Positions 1 to 10,255 of a stretch of 64,000 nucleotides of DNA are shown in pieces; positions within the stretch are counted from its first letter, which is position 1; every line of letters begins with the position of its first letter. The DNA is from Vallitaleaceae bacterium. GTDB taxonomy: Bacteria; Bacillota; Clostridia; Lachnospirales; Vallitaleaceae. The translations under genes were made by a program, and so were the position numbers. The notes beneath the pieces were generated by a model. The model worked only from the letters and a program-made list of their open reading frames with translations, had not been told where the DNA came from and did no database searches. The stretch spans positions 30,379-94,378 of the forward strand of contig JANQFZ010000072.1 of the NCBI GenBank assembly GCA_028277605.1, given 5' to 3'.

Positions 1-13
1 AACCTAAAGAGAA

Positions 14-496
14 TTATACATTTAATTGCCAATAACCTATATCTAGCCATTGGTTGAATTTATATCCTACTTCAGTAAAACGAGCTACTTTCTTAAATCC
101 TAGTTTTTCATGTAGTTGTACACTTGCATCATTTGGTAAAGCAATACAGGCAACTACCCTATGTATATTACGATTTACTAACTCCTCAATTAAATGTTTA
201 TATAACTGTGTGCCAATTTTTTGACCATGACACTGCTTATCTAGATAGATAGTGGTTTCTACCGTATAACGATAAGCACTTCTCACTCTCCATTTACCAG
301 CATAAGCATAGCCAATCACTGAACCTTGACTTTCATAAACAAGCCACGGAAAATGTTCTAATCCTTTTAAAATTCTATTCTTCATATCATCCACTGTAAC
401 TGGTATTTCTTCAAAAGTAATAATGGTATTTTCAACATAATAGTTATAGATTCTGCATAATGCTTCTGCATCCTCAATTCTAGCTCCTCTAATCAT
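14..496 (-). CDS. GNAT N-acetyltransferase, phosphinothricin acetyltransferase-like
   Basis: A 160-aa protein of the Gcn5-related acetyltransferase fold, which would move acetyl from acetyl-CoA to an amine on a small molecule in the cytoplasm. The order of motifs fits the Pat/Bar/YwnH subgroup: N-terminal IRGARIEDAEALCRIYNYYV, a central TTIYLD strand before the CoA loop (HGQKIGTQLYKHLIEE), and C-terminal LHEKLGFKKVARFTEVGYK followed by W-D. Substrate is unknown; related proteins act on phosphinothricin or methionine derivatives. The start at 496 is chosen because AAAGGAG lies 6-7 bases upstream; a longer reading frame begins 15 bases earlier inside that site. Its 5' side abuts the repeat element at 529-929. 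Confidence 0.85.
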   Translation of the reverse strand: MIRGARIEDAEALCRIYNYYVENTIITFEEIPVTVDDMKNRILKGLEHFPWLVYESQGSVIGYAYAGKWRVRSAYRYTVETTIYLDKQCHGQKIGTQLYKHLIEELVNRNIHRVVACIALPNDASVQLHEKLGFKKVARFTEVGYKFNQWLDIGYWQLNV

Positions 497-528
497 TTTT
501 TCTCCTTTCAAAAGAACTGGTAAGCATT

Positions 529-929
529 GGTAAGCATTGGGGACGGTTCTTTTTGCTTAAGTTGACTTGGTAGCTTAGATTATTTGACATAGTTCATATT
601 TTTATTACTAGGTTCATTCTAAGTACATATTTCTAGTATTCCTTATATTTTCCATCGTTTAGTAGACTTATTTTGATAGATTATCAAATTATATCACTCA
701 TTGATAATACAAAGATATACTAATTTTTTTAAGTTTCTTTATTAATTATAGTTAGTTTATCTTAAGCACTAGATTAAATGTAGATAGGAATATAACAATT
801 TTTTTCTAAGGAAAAATATAGCTTTATCTAATTAGTTTAGTTTTTGAAAGAGTAAAAGTTATGTTAGATGCAAAGCATAACAATAACTATTTAAACTTAA
901 AGCAGTAGGAACCGTCCCCATCGCTTACC
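529..929. repeat. 401-bp MITE-like element bounded by inverted GGGGACGGTTC repeats
   Basis: The left end (529-561) reads GGTAAGCATT then GGGGACGGTTCTTTTTGCTT; the right end (896-929) is the reverse complement of an almost identical sequence (GGTAAGCGAT, GGGGACGGTTCCTACTGCTT). The two ends are thus about 33-bp imperfect inverted repeats around roughly 335 bp of AT-rich DNA with no convincing reading frame. A 10-base direct duplication of GGTAAGCATT (519-528 and 529-538) sits at the left edge. The right edge touches the stop codon of the gene at 931. Either a non-autonomous mobile element or two REP-like units in opposite orientation; which one is inference. It occupies the whole gap between the two flanking genes. 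Confidence 0.6.
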
Positions 930-930
930 A

Positions 931-2169
931 TTAGTACCAGAAGTAATAGGAGTCTAATAAGTATTGCTTTTGATATTTAAGAGCGAGTTTATATAAATAA
1001 GCTTTTATTTTCTTATAGTCTCCGCCTGTTAATAGTTTCCTATAATGACTGCTTTCTCTAAAGGTTGATTCCTCATTGACATAGCCCCAAACGTGTTCTG
1101 CTGCATTGATGAAATTTCCTTTATCTATAGGACAGTTCAGCGTATCATCCACGTAGGTATAAAAAGTTTTGTAAGAACATCCTTCTTTAACTAATTGACT
1201 GCATGTCTTATAATAAGCATAATTACGTTCCATTAATAGATACTTATATTTCGCCCATTGATCTGTCAAATGCTTTTGAGGTTGACCACAAAACTCGTTA
1301 ATGAGTGCCTTACATTTGATAGCAGAAATATCTTTATCCTTAGTCTCAAGCATGATATCGATATCTAATGGCATTACATTTTTATAATACTCCATAAAAA
1401 CAGGTGAATACACTCTTTTAGCATGCGCACCTATTTTCTTTCCTTCTGCTTGTTGACTATAATGTACTTTTACAGGTCCATCTTTTTGTGTCCAAGTTTC
1501 CTTCACCAAGTGCAGAATCTCTGGTATGGTTTTTAAATCGTTATGACAGCAATCATGATGTAAATTATCATAAATAACAGGTATATGACAGTCATAACTA
1601 ATTCTCAAAACATCATCTATGTTAAAATGACGATCATCATTTTCAATCACTAATCTTGCTTTTACTTTATCGGGTAGCTTTCTATAATTTTTCTCAAACT
1701 GCTTAATAGCTTCCTCTTTATCACCATAGACACCACCAATATGAAGAATAATTTTATGCTCTGCATTGACACCAAGACTATCTAAAAAATGCGTATGATA
1801 GAGCAGATCTTGCATCGCATTCATAACAACTTTTTCATTTGGAGAATTAAGTACCGTATACTGACCTGGGTGCATAGATACTCTCATATGATTAGCTCTT
1901 ACAAATGCTCCAATTACCTCTAGTTGTTTCTTAAAATGTCTTTGCCAGTCAATATCTAATACCTCGTGACTTCCAAACGGTAAAACATTTGAGCTTATTC
2001 GGAATAGGAAAATATTATTCTTAACATTATAACCAAGGATCTTGATTAAATCATCTAAATTCTCTTTAACCATTTGAAGCCACTTCTGCTGAGTGTAGTT
2101 CTTTAAAATCATTTTTCTGTTTGTTTTAAACTGAATTCCTAAAGGAAGACAGGCATAACCTATGCGCAA
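931..2169 (-). CDS. uvsE: UV DNA damage endonuclease UvsE with C-terminal extension
   Basis: A 412-aa UVDE-family TIM-barrel endonuclease, which nicks DNA 5' to UV photoproducts and starts a repair route independent of UvrABC. Family landmarks: MRIGYACLPLG at the N terminus, FRISSNVLPFGSH, SMHPGQYTVLNSP (metal-binding His), LHIGGVYGDKE, RLVIENDD, PVIYDNLHHDCCH and VHYSQQAEGKKIGAHA. The catalytic part ends near residue 295; bacterial UvsE is often about 300 aa, so roughly 110 residues are extra. That tail (W-x-KYKYLLMERNYAYY then many Tyr/Lys) resembles YbgA/DUF1722-like domains. Start is TTG at 2169, 7 bases after GGGAGG. It stands alone; the 3' end abuts a repeat. Confidence 0.9.
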   Translation of the reverse strand: MRIGYACLPLGIQFKTNRKMILKNYTQQKWLQMVKENLDDLIKILGYNVKNNIFLFRISSNVLPFGSHEVLDIDWQRHFKKQLEVIGAFVRANHMRVSMHPGQYTVLNSPNEKVVMNAMQDLLYHTHFLDSLGVNAEHKIILHIGGVYGDKEEAIKQFEKNYRKLPDKVKARLVIENDDRHFNIDDVLRISYDCHIPVIYDNLHHDCCHNDLKTIPEILHLVKETWTQKDGPVKVHYSQQAEGKKIGAHAKRVYSPVFMEYYKNVMPLDIDIMLETKDKDISAIKCKALINEFCGQPQKHLTDQWAKYKYLLMERNYAYYKTCSQLVKEGCSYKTFYTYVDDTLNCPIDKGNFINAAEHVWGYVNEESTFRESSHYRKLLTGGDYKKIKAYLYKLALKYQKQYLLDSYYFWY

Positions 2170-2340
2170 AGGAAGACCTCCCTTATACCAAATTAATGCA
2201 TTGATGGTCTATTCATTATAGTCTATTGATAATATAAAACTTAGGGTTTCCATTTAGCAGCCTTTATCATTCATAGATTTGCACCTTTTTAGAATTACTA
2301 CCACTTATTGTATTCAGTTTAGTACTATACATATAAATAT

Positions 2341-2376
2341 AATCAAGTCCCCTTTAAAACAAAGGTGAACTTGATT
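2341..2376. terminator. Hairpin downstream of the 2400 gene
   Basis: AATCAAGTCCCCTTT and AAAGGTGAACTTGATT form a stem with one bulge and one mismatch around a short A-rich loop. It lies just beyond the repeat copy that follows the stop codon of the minus-strand gene at 2400-3023. There is no clear T tract, so it may be a weak terminator or a 3'-end-stabilising stem. Confidence 0.4.
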
Positions 2377-2380
2377 ATAA

Positions 2381-2400
2381 ACAAAAAGAACCGTCCCCAC
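2381..2400 (-). repeat. GGGGACGGTTC repeat copy abutting a stop codon
   Basis: Minus strand reads GTGGGGACGGTTCTTTTTGT, the same core as the ends of the 529-929 element. Its last base overlaps the TAG stop codon (2400-2402) of the adjacent gene. It is a single copy, with no opposite-orientation partner nearby. Confidence 0.6.
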
Positions 2401-3023
2401 TACTTGAGGAACCATTGATATATTTTTAGGCTGTCTTCTAGATGCTGGGTATTGACGTAGATACTTATGATATTTTTCTCTTCGCCAAAGATAAGCTTGG
2501 ATAAGGCAGGATTACTTGAAATATCAATACCGTAAATTTTATTATTTATCCGTACTAAGCTGTCTTCGTATTGTTCTAAGGTCTTTTGATCCAATACTTT
2601 GTCTAATTCCATATAAATACCAGCCTTATTCAGCTCTTTGAATTGATTTTCATCTATTATAAAGATATCAATCATATTCTCTTGTAGATTCGCCATAAAT
2701 TTAGCACTGGAAGCCATCACCATATTGGGATTGGCATTTTCTGCATCCATAAAATAGGCTTCTACAGTTACTACACTTGATTTTACATCTTCTCCTAGTA
2801 ACACATGCTCTAATTCCTTAGAAAGATCTTCGGTCTTAGTCATGTCGACTTGATTCCCCATAATTGCTACATTAAATATTGATTTAGGAGGTGGATTAAA
2901 GATAAATGCATTCAGTGTATAGATAAGTACAATCAATCCTACACAACCAGCTATTATGTGCAATTTATAATAGTCCCAAATATATTCTATTTTTTGTTTT
3001 CGGTTCAGATCTTGATATTTCAT
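2400..3023 (-). CDS. Small membrane-anchored protein of unknown function
   Basis: A 207-aa protein I do not recognise by function. A basic N-terminal segment with the YIWDYYKLHI motif leads straight into one transmembrane helix (about residues 22-42, IIAGCVGLIVLIYTLNAFIF), followed by a hydrophilic, acidic domain of about 160 residues that should lie outside the cell. The short YxWDYYK-type N terminus before a single helix is common in Clostridia proteins of unknown role. The start at 3023 uses AGGAG six bases upstream; an ATG six bases earlier would overlap that site. It follows the aminopeptidase-like gene at 3036 by 12 bases and is probably co-transcribed with it. Confidence 0.7.
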   Translation of the reverse strand: MKYQDLNRKQKIEYIWDYYKLHIIAGCVGLIVLIYTLNAFIFNPPPKSIFNVAIMGNQVDMTKTEDLSKELEHVLLGEDVKSSVVTVEAYFMDAENANPNMVMASSAKFMANLQENMIDIFIIDENQFKELNKAGIYMELDKVLDQKTLEQYEDSLVRINNKIYGIDISSNPALSKLIFGEEKNIISIYVNTQHLEDSLKIYQWFLK

Positions 3024-3035
3024 GTTCATCTCCTG

Positions 3036-5090
3036 CTATTTGAAAGCTTCATTTAATTTTTCTGTACCCTGAAGTACGAATCTACCATCTCTTATGATAT
3101 CAATGGTTTTGCCACTCTTAGTGTGTACCGTAATAAATGCAATATCACAATAAGGTAAGGTCATATCCGTATGCGTAAATGTATACGCCTGATCCATATC
3201 TGTTTTTCTTAAGATAGATTTTTCATTGTCTCTAGCCGTCACTTCTTTTCCATCAAGCGGATTATACAATGGTAAATCTTCACTAAATTGAAAACAAGTA
3301 TCTCCTATGGCAAAATGCGGTCCCATTTTTTCAATAATTAATATAGGAAGTATACTAATAATATCATATTTATCAGCCATTACGTAAGCTGTTGTATTAG
3401 TTCCAATTGCAAATTCGCCCATTGGCAGCCTGTCATAATGTTTAAGAAGATTTTCTTTAATGAATTGTTTGCCTTCTTCCACCGTATCAAAATTAGTGCA
3501 TGAATAGGTCTCAACATATCCATCCTTGAATTTCAATTCTAAATTCTCATATCTTAAACCGAAATTCTCACTAGCTGATTGAAGGAAGGTCTGTTTTAAG
3601 TGAAGAATACCATGGGTACCTTTTAATTGAGGGGATGTGTACACCTCACCAAGCGGAACATTAACATCTGCAATGCAATTATGAAAATTGGTCTCTTTGT
3701 CTGGATTTTTTATGGTTTGAAGCTTAACTTTTATATCCGTTCGATTACCATCTCGCCCTTTAATATGGACATAATCTCCAAGATCTAACGCATCAATCAT
3801 CGTTTGCTGAATGGGTTCAAATACATTATTATCAAGAGTATTGATTTTTATGGTTTCATTGAATATTTCTTCAAACTTATCCCCTATTTCTGGTGAAGGA
3901 TAAGAAACCATAACAAAGCTCCATTCGTTTCTTGGCTTGTAAGCGTTAATTTTTATGCCTATTTCTCTTTGTATTCTAGTTGCTAATTCAGCCTGCTTCT
4001 GTGTATATTTTAAGCTTTCTTTTTTTGTTTTAGGTGAAAAGGGTTTTTCACCAAAGATTTCAATAACAGCTGGTCCTGCACTCTGCTTAAAATTAACTTT
4101 ATGCTTTTCTATTTGAGCTTTAGCTATTTTAACTTCATAATCAGCGAATGCCTCATCAAGATAAAGAGCATGATCATATTTATGATCTAAAACATATTGT
4201 CTATTTGGCTCTACTGAGTATAGTTGAGCAACAAGCGGCTTGAGTTTTAATGCTCTAAATTGTTTCATAGAAAGCTTGATAATTCTCTCTAGCCCTATTG
4301 GATACCGCATCTGTACAATTGATTTTTTTGACATATCCTTATTATCTCTAATAAAGCCTAAACGATACGATTCTGTATAATTATTTGCGATAAGCTGTAT
4401 AGTCTCATTAGGTAATGTCTGAATGTACTGAGCTAAGGTCACCTCATTATCACTAATATATCTACCATATTTGAATAGATAATTGACATGAGTAAAATCT
4501 TCTAACTCAAGCATATCTTCAACATAAGTATCCTTCGGATCTGTTATATTTTGGAAATAATTATCGTACTTATGCATCATAGATTTTTTTGCATAATTTT
4601 TAATAATGTCTTTTAAGAACTCAAGATCTAAACTATTGGAGTCCATAACTGCATGATAAAAGGAAATAAATAAATCATTGAGTTCCTTCATTCTAAAGAG
4701 CTTATGCTGATAAGCATAGGGTATGTCGTCTCTTATTTTTACATAGACTATAGAAAGCATTTGTCCTATTTCCTCTCCAAAACACCTAACCATGTAATTA
4801 GGATTAGCATAACTAGAGGAATAGTTTTCAGGCAGAATATCTTGATACAGCTTATAATTCATCTGCTTAAGTACATCAATGCTTTTTTGTTCGAAGTACT
4901 CCTCACTAAGCTCTTTTTCATGTTCATAAAGGTCTAATATAAAGGTGCTGACAAAATTAAAATATTTTATTAAATCTGTTTTATAATCATTCGTCTTATT
5001 TTGAATATCCTTAATAACCTCTATGGTCTTTTCATAATCATCTATGATTGGGTCATTATAGGACTGATAATATACTCTGTAATCAAACAT
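3036..5090 (-). CDS. M29-like aminopeptidase with large N-terminal helical extension
   Basis: A 684-aa protein. The C-terminal 380 residues resemble M29 metallo-aminopeptidases (AmpS/AmpT): LGDYVHIKGRDGNRTDIKV, then NVPLGEVYTSPQLKGTHG, then MGEFAIGTN, IIEKMGPHFAIGDTC, and a closing TLPYCDIAFITVHTKSG. The Glu, Glu and His positions expected to hold the dinuclear metal site are therefore visible. Typical M29 enzymes are about 410 aa; here residues 1-290 form an extra, mostly helical, charged region with no motif I recognise. The enzyme would release N-terminal residues from peptides in the cytoplasm (no signal peptide). ATG at 5090 follows AAGGAG. It probably leads a two-gene unit with the membrane protein at 2400. 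Peptidase activity is inference. Confidence 0.7.
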   Translation of the reverse strand: MFDYRVYYQSYNDPIIDDYEKTIEVIKDIQNKTNDYKTDLIKYFNFVSTFILDLYEHEKELSEEYFEQKSIDVLKQMNYKLYQDILPENYSSSYANPNYMVRCFGEEIGQMLSIVYVKIRDDIPYAYQHKLFRMKELNDLFISFYHAVMDSNSLDLEFLKDIIKNYAKKSMMHKYDNYFQNITDPKDTYVEDMLELEDFTHVNYLFKYGRYISDNEVTLAQYIQTLPNETIQLIANNYTESYRLGFIRDNKDMSKKSIVQMRYPIGLERIIKLSMKQFRALKLKPLVAQLYSVEPNRQYVLDHKYDHALYLDEAFADYEVKIAKAQIEKHKVNFKQSAGPAVIEIFGEKPFSPKTKKESLKYTQKQAELATRIQREIGIKINAYKPRNEWSFVMVSYPSPEIGDKFEEIFNETIKINTLDNNVFEPIQQTMIDALDLGDYVHIKGRDGNRTDIKVKLQTIKNPDKETNFHNCIADVNVPLGEVYTSPQLKGTHGILHLKQTFLQSASENFGLRYENLELKFKDGYVETYSCTNFDTVEEGKQFIKENLLKHYDRLPMGEFAIGTNTTAYVMADKYDIISILPILIIEKMGPHFAIGDTCFQFSEDLPLYNPLDGKEVTARDNEKSILRKTDMDQAYTFTHTDMTLPYCDIAFITVHTKSGKTIDIIRDGRFVLQGTEKLNEAFK

Positions 5091-5163
5091 CCGATCACTC
5101 CTTCAATAAATAATACAAGTCATACTAAAATTGGTACATATAGAGAAATACTACACTGTTGCT

Positions 5164-5709
5164 TTACTTAGCTATATTTTTCATACTATAGCCAACTCCC
5201 AAAATAACACCTTTAGAAATAACAAAGGCAATAATAACGCCAGCTATAATATCCGTTGGGTAATGCACACATAAGTATACTCTAGACAATGAAATTACAG
5301 CTGCTAATATAATAACACTGGTTTTCAACCATTTTTCTTTAACTAAATCAACTATGATAAATGCAACAGCAAAGGAACTCAAAGTATGTCCAGAGGGCAT
5401 AGAAAATGATTCACTAATAGGTATAATAATTGGCAGTTCCAAAGCAACAAAGGGTCTGGGTCTTTGTATGATATTTTTGAGTAAAACATTACCTATCAAT
5501 CCACTTAGGATTAACGTTAGTGTAATCATAAGCCCTGTTGAACGATTTTTCTTAATCCAAATCATCATAACAATAATAATTATCCAAATAATGCCATAAT
5601 TGCCTAATGACGTTATACTCACCATAATTTTATCCAATAGAGGATGTCTTAAATGATAAAATATATAGAGAATAATCTCTTTATCCAGCAAATCCAGCCA
5701 TTGATACAT
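5164..5709 (-). CDS. PAP2-family membrane phosphatase
   Basis: A 181-aa integral membrane protein with the PAP2 signature: KNIIQRPRP (motif 1), SMPSGHTLSSFA (motif 2) and SRVYLCVHYPTDIIAG (motif 3), which provide the Arg/His active site. Five or six hydrophobic helices surround them. Relatives dephosphorylate undecaprenyl pyrophosphate or phosphatidic or phosphatidylglycerol phosphates at the membrane; substrate cannot be told from sequence. I place the start at the ATG at 5709, since a GTG at 5721 would sit directly on the AGAAGGG ribosome site. It follows the stop of the 1425-aa activase gene by 17 bases, suggesting read-through or translational coupling. Confidence 0.85.
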   Translation of the reverse strand: MYQWLDLLDKEIILYIFYHLRHPLLDKIMVSITSLGNYGIIWIIIIVMMIWIKKNRSTGLMITLTLILSGLIGNVLLKNIIQRPRPFVALELPIIIPISESFSMPSGHTLSSFAVAFIIVDLVKEKWLKTSVIILAAVISLSRVYLCVHYPTDIIAGVIIAFVISKGVILGVGYSMKNIAK

Positions 5710-5726
5710 TGAGAAGACCACCCTTC

Positions 5727-8700
5727 TTAAGCATACTTCTCATTATCATTTTTTTTCTTTTCTGGAAATGCTTCGACATTATTAATCTCTAAATTCTTTT
5801 TAGCCACTGCCAGCATAAGCTTAATACGATTAAGCTGATTGACCTCACTTGCACCCGGGTCATAATCAATAGCTGCAATATTTGCTCTTTCATATTTCTT
5901 TTTAATAGGTTTTATCATTGATTTTCCAACCACATGATTGGGTAAGCATGCAAACGGCTGGACACATACAATATTTTCTATTCCATGCTTTACAAGTTCT
6001 ACCATTTCTCCAGTTAAAAACCATCCTTCTCCGGTTTGATTACCCAAAGAAATAAGTTCCTCAGCATGGTGTGCCTTCTCTTCAATAGTTGTAGGTGCTC
6101 TAAATCTTTTGCTTTTTTCTAGAGCTGCTTTAGCAGGCTTTCTATACTGTTCTATAACTTGTATAGCCAATTTCGCGTATTTCCATCCTTTTTTTGAAGC
6201 ACCAAGTTTCTCATACTTAAACTTTGCATTATACGCACAATATAGGAAGAAGTCTAATAAATCAGGCACACTAACTTCTGCACCCTCTTTTTCAAGTACT
6301 TCTACCAATTGATTATTACCCGTTGGATGGTACTTAATCAGGATTTCACCTACAACACCTACTTTTGGCTTGTTCAGTTGAATGAGTTCTAGTTTATCAA
6401 AGTCATTTACAATGGCTTTAATATTCTTTTTGAATGTAAAAATATTTCCATTTTCTACATTTTTAATGCATATATGCTTCCATGATTCGTATAGTTCATT
6501 TGCGGAGCCTTCAACTTTTTCATAAGGACGCGTAGCATAAAGTACACGCATTAATAGATCACCATAAATCGTTCCCATTAGAGCACGATGCGCAAGTGCT
6601 GGGGATAATTTAAAGCCGGGATTCTTTTCTAATCCAGCAGCATTAACTGAAACCACTGGTATGTTAGGCATTTTTGCTTCTACTAATGCTTTCCTTATAA
6701 AACCGATGTAATTGGATGCTCTACATCCTCCACCAGTTTGTGAAATAAACACAGATGTATTTTCTAAATCGTATTTACCAGATTTTAAAGCCTTAATAAT
6801 CTGACCAGTAACAAGGATCGATGGGTAACATGCATCATTGTTAACATAACGCAGTCCCTCTTCTATAGCACCTTGATCGACTTTTGGCAGAATATCCACC
6901 TTATATCCTAATTTTAATAAACCTGCTTCGTAGAAGTCAAAATGGATAGGTGACATCTGAGGTGCAATAATCGTATGATTTTTTCTATGCTGCTTTGTAA
7001 ATGGATGACGGTACTTTACTTTTTCACTCTTCTTAGGTTTTATTCCGCTTCTATCTCTTTCATCAAGAGCTGCTTTTAAGGAGCGCATTCTTATTCGAAT
7101 AGCACCTAAATTATTGCCTTCGTCTATTTTAATTAAAGTATAGATCTTACCATGTTGAGTTAATATTTCATGCACTTGATCGGTAGTTACAGCGTCAACA
7201 CCACAGCCAAACGATGTTAACTGTACCAATTCAAGACCATCGGTCTGTCCTACATATTCAGCGGCAGCATACAGTCTTGAATGATACGACCATTGGTCGA
7301 GAACTCTTAAGGGGCGGTCTACTTCTGCTAAATGACAAACGGAATCCTCAGTTAAAACAGCCATACCCAAAGTTGTAATAATATTGGTTAAACTATGATT
7401 TATTTCAGGGTCAACATGATAAGGACGTCCTGCTAGCACAATACCCTTCTTATTATTAGCTTTCAGATATTCAACGACTTCTTCTCCCTTGTCTCGAATA
7501 TCCTGTAAGGTCTTTAATTTCTCCTGCCATGCTTCCTCACTAGCTTTTTTAATTTCTTCAGCTGGAATACCAAGCTGTGAAAATTCCTCAACAAGCCGTT
7601 CTGTGAGCTTATCTTTATCATGCATTGGTAAAAATGGATTCATAAAGGTAACTTTTTCATCCTTTATTGCTTCTACATTATGCTTGATTGTTTCCGGGTA
7701 AGAGGTTACGATCGGACAATTATAGCAATTATCTGCTCCCGGTTCTTTTACTTCATATGGAATACAAGGATAGAAAATACGCTTAACGCCACTTTCAATT
7801 AAAGACATGACATGACCATGCACAAGCTTAGCTGGGTAACATACAGATTCAGATGGAATCGTTTCTATACCCTTTCCATAGATTTTTTTAGACGATCGAG
7901 GAGATAATACAACACGATAACCAAGGTTTGTAAAGAATGTAAACCAATATGGATAATTTTCATAGAAATTCAGTACTCTGGGTATACCTATATTACCTCT
8001 AGTCGCCTCTTTTTCGGTTAATGGCTTATAGTCAAATAGTCTTTTATATCTGTAATCATATAGATCAGGAAGATCTTTATTTTTAATTTCTAATCCTGCC
8101 CCCCTTGGACATCGGTTACCTGAAATATAGTGACTACCATCTGAGAATTTATTAACGGTTAATAAACAATTATTATTGCAGAGCTTGCATCGTCTTAATT
8201 CAGTTTCAAATGTAAAACTGTCTAATTGGTCCATGGGGAGTAAAGTAGTAGCTTCACCGTTATAGCGTTCTTTTGCAATTAGTGCTGCGCCAAATGCTCC
8301 CATAATACCAGCAATATTAGGTCGTACAACCTCTCTTTGTGAGATTTTCTCAAAAGCTCTTAGCACTGCATCATTATAAAAGGTTCCGCCTTGAACAATA
8401 ATTTTTTTGCCCATTTCTTCTGGATTTCTTATTTTGATTACTTTTAGAAGAGCATTTTTTATGACTGAATAGGATAAACCAGCAGATATATCCCCTACTT
8501 TTGCTCCTTCTTTTTGAGCTTGCTTTACCCTTGAGTTCATAAACACAGTACATCTTGAACCTAAATCTACAGGATTTTTTGCCAATAAAGCTTCTTTAGC
8601 AAAATCTCTAATATCCATTTTTAGAGATATTGCAAAGGTTTCTAGGAATGAACCGCATCCTGAGGAGCAGGCTTCATTTAATAGGATATCATCAATCACT

Positions 8701-10004
8701 CTATCCTTTATCCTTAGACACTTCATATCTTGACCACCAATATCAAGTATGAAGTCTACACCTGGAAGAAAAAATTCTGCTCCTTTATAATGGGCAATGG
8801 TTTCTATTTCCCCAATATCTACTTTTAAAGCTGCCTTAATAAGCGCTTCCCCATACCCTGTAACGGTTGAGTGTACGATTTTGGCATTCTTATTTAGTTT
8901 TGAATAAATCTTCTTTATAATATCAACCACTAATGCTAGTGGTTTTCCCAAATTGCTTCCATAATAAGTATAAAGCAGCTGTCCTTCTTCATCGATCAAA
9001 ACTATTTTAGTTGTTGTCGAACCAGCATCAATACCTAAAAAGCATTTGCCTTCATAGGTCTCTAAGTCTTTGGTTTTAACCATATATTGGCTATGACGCT
9101 TTCTAAATGCTTTTAATTCTTCTTCATCCTTAAACAGCGGATCCAGACGAGCAACCTCATGGGATGTAATATCGCCCATTTTTAGAATTCGCTCACTAAG
9201 CTCTTTAAAAGCTAGTGGTTTTTGATCTACGGAACCTAAAGCAGCACCTTGAGCAACAAAGAGCTGAGAATGCTGAGGTATAATCACTTGTTCCTTTGGA
9301 AGCTTTAAGGTTTCAATAAACCTTTGTCTTAATTCAGATAGAAAGAATAGAGGACCACCTAAAAAAGCTACATTGCCTCTGATAGGCTTACCACAGGCCA
9401 AACCACTTATGGTTTGATTAACAACAGCTTGAAAAATAGAAGCTGCAAGGTCTTCTTTTTTTGCTCCTTCATTTAATAAAGGTTGTACATCGGTTTTAGC
9501 AAAAACACCACAGCGTGATGCAATGGGGTAAATGACTTTATGCTTTTTAGATAAATCATTTAATCCAGCGGCATCGGTTTGAAGAAGTGTTGCCATCTGA
9601 TCAATAAATGCACCTGTTCCACCGGCACAGGTACCATTCATTCGTTGATCCATAGAACTACCTTCAAAATAAGTGATTTTTGCGTCCTCTCCTCCAAGCT
9701 CTATTGCAACATCCGTTGAAGGAATAAATTTATTCACTGTGTTCGTACAAGCAATAACCTCTTGAATAAAGGGAATCCTTAACCATTTTGATACAGCCAT
9801 TCCCCCTGATCCTGTCACCATGATGGTTATCTCAGTATCCATAAAATGGACATATGCCTTATTAATTATTTTTGCTACAGTAGTTCGAATATCGGAATAA
9901 TGTCTTCTATATTTACTATATAATAATTTACCTTCTCTATTAATCACTACAATTTTCACAGTTGTAGAGCCAACATCTAATCCAACGTGTAATTTATTTT
10001 TCAT
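5727..10004 (-). CDS. Giant 2-hydroxyacyl-CoA dehydratase activase-related protein
   Basis: A 1425-aa cytoplasmic protein with two BadF/HgdC-type ATPase domains in tandem. Domain 1 (about 1-265) has [14 protein letters not shown], a cluster TCAGGTGAF and [10 protein letters not shown]; domain 2 (about 320-580) has [31 protein letters not shown] and SRCTVFMNS. Cys in these loops would bridge a shared [4Fe-4S] cluster, as in HgdC. A cysteine group CKLCNNNC with GNRCPRGAG follows (near 635-660), then DUF2229-like and HgdB/C-like regions to the end. Such ~1400-aa fusions are widespread in anaerobes and their substrate is unknown; ATP-driven low-potential electron transfer is the expected chemistry. 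The ATG at 10004 is 25 bases from a strong SD (see findings). Confidence 0.88.
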   Translation of the reverse strand: MKNKLHVGLDVGSTTVKIVVINREGKLLYSKYRRHYSDIRTTVAKIINKAYVHFMDTEITIMVTGSGGMAVSKWLRIPFIQEVIACTNTVNKFIPSTDVAIELGGEDAKITYFEGSSMDQRMNGTCAGGTGAFIDQMATLLQTDAAGLNDLSKKHKVIYPIASRCGVFAKTDVQPLLNEGAKKEDLAASIFQAVVNQTISGLACGKPIRGNVAFLGGPLFFLSELRQRFIETLKLPKEQVIIPQHSQLFVAQGAALGSVDQKPLAFKELSERILKMGDITSHEVARLDPLFKDEEELKAFRKRHSQYMVKTKDLETYEGKCFLGIDAGSTTTKIVLIDEEGQLLYTYYGSNLGKPLALVVDIIKKIYSKLNKNAKIVHSTVTGYGEALIKAALKVDIGEIETIAHYKGAEFFLPGVDFILDIGGQDMKCLRIKDRVIDDILLNEACSSGCGSFLETFAISLKMDIRDFAKEALLAKNPVDLGSRCTVFMNSRVKQAQKEGAKVGDISAGLSYSVIKNALLKVIKIRNPEEMGKKIIVQGGTFYNDAVLRAFEKISQREVVRPNIAGIMGAFGAALIAKERYNGEATTLLPMDQLDSFTFETELRRCKLCNNNCLLTVNKFSDGSHYISGNRCPRGAGLEIKNKDLPDLYDYRYKRLFDYKPLTEKEATRGNIGIPRVLNFYENYPYWFTFFTNLGYRVVLSPRSSKKIYGKGIETIPSESVCYPAKLVHGHVMSLIESGVKRIFYPCIPYEVKEPGADNCYNCPIVTSYPETIKHNVEAIKDEKVTFMNPFLPMHDKDKLTERLVEEFSQLGIPAEEIKKASEEAWQEKLKTLQDIRDKGEEVVEYLKANNKKGIVLAGRPYHVDPEINHSLTNIITTLGMAVLTEDSVCHLAEVDRPLRVLDQWSYHSRLYAAAEYVGQTDGLELVQLTSFGCGVDAVTTDQVHEILTQHGKIYTLIKIDEGNNLGAIRIRMRSLKAALDERDRSGIKPKKSEKVKYRHPFTKQHRKNHTIIAPQMSPIHFDFYEAGLLKLGYKVDILPKVDQGAIEEGLRYVNNDACYPSILVTGQIIKALKSGKYDLENTSVFISQTGGGCRASNYIGFIRKALVEAKMPNIPVVSVNAAGLEKNPGFKLSPALAHRALMGTIYGDLLMRVLYATRPYEKVEGSANELYESWKHICIKNVENGNIFTFKKNIKAIVNDFDKLELIQLNKPKVGVVGEILIKYHPTGNNQLVEVLEKEGAEVSVPDLLDFFLYCAYNAKFKYEKLGASKKGWKYAKLAIQVIEQYRKPAKAALEKSKRFRAPTTIEEKAHHAEELISLGNQTGEGWFLTGEMVELVKHGIENIVCVQPFACLPNHVVGKSMIKPIKKKYERANIAAIDYDPGASEVNQLNRIKLMLAVAKKNLEINNVEAFPEKKKNDNEKYA

Positions 10005-10036
10005 AACAATAGCAGTTATCGCTGCTTCGCCTCCTT
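10005..10036 (-). promoter_or_regulatory. Displaced Shine-Dalgarno with intervening hairpin
   Basis: Upstream of the 1425-aa gene a perfect AGGAGG (10030-10035) lies 25 bases from the ATG. Between them AGCAG and CTGCT (10022-10026 and 10011-10015) can pair around CGATAA, which would shorten the effective spacing to about 9 bases. Alternatively translation begins at a non-AUG codon upstream. Confidence 0.4.
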
Positions 10037-10255
10037 TTATATTCTAGCTATTTTGTATGCTTCACTCGTATTTTTCTATGCGACTAATACGATTAGCTTT
10101 CATTATATCTGATTTGATGCAAATAATCTAGTTCTATAAATCTGGTTATACAAATATTATAATATACAATCAGTCCTTCAACAATAAAATATATTTAAAA
10201 CAAATTAAAAATAATTTTAATGTTTAGTTCAATACATGATTTATGACTTATTTAC

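Noticed and set aside
4704..4937. A 77-codon plus-strand frame inside the aminopeptidase gene
   Set aside because: It lies wholly antisense to a gene with clear domain structure, and has no ribosome site or recognisable composition.
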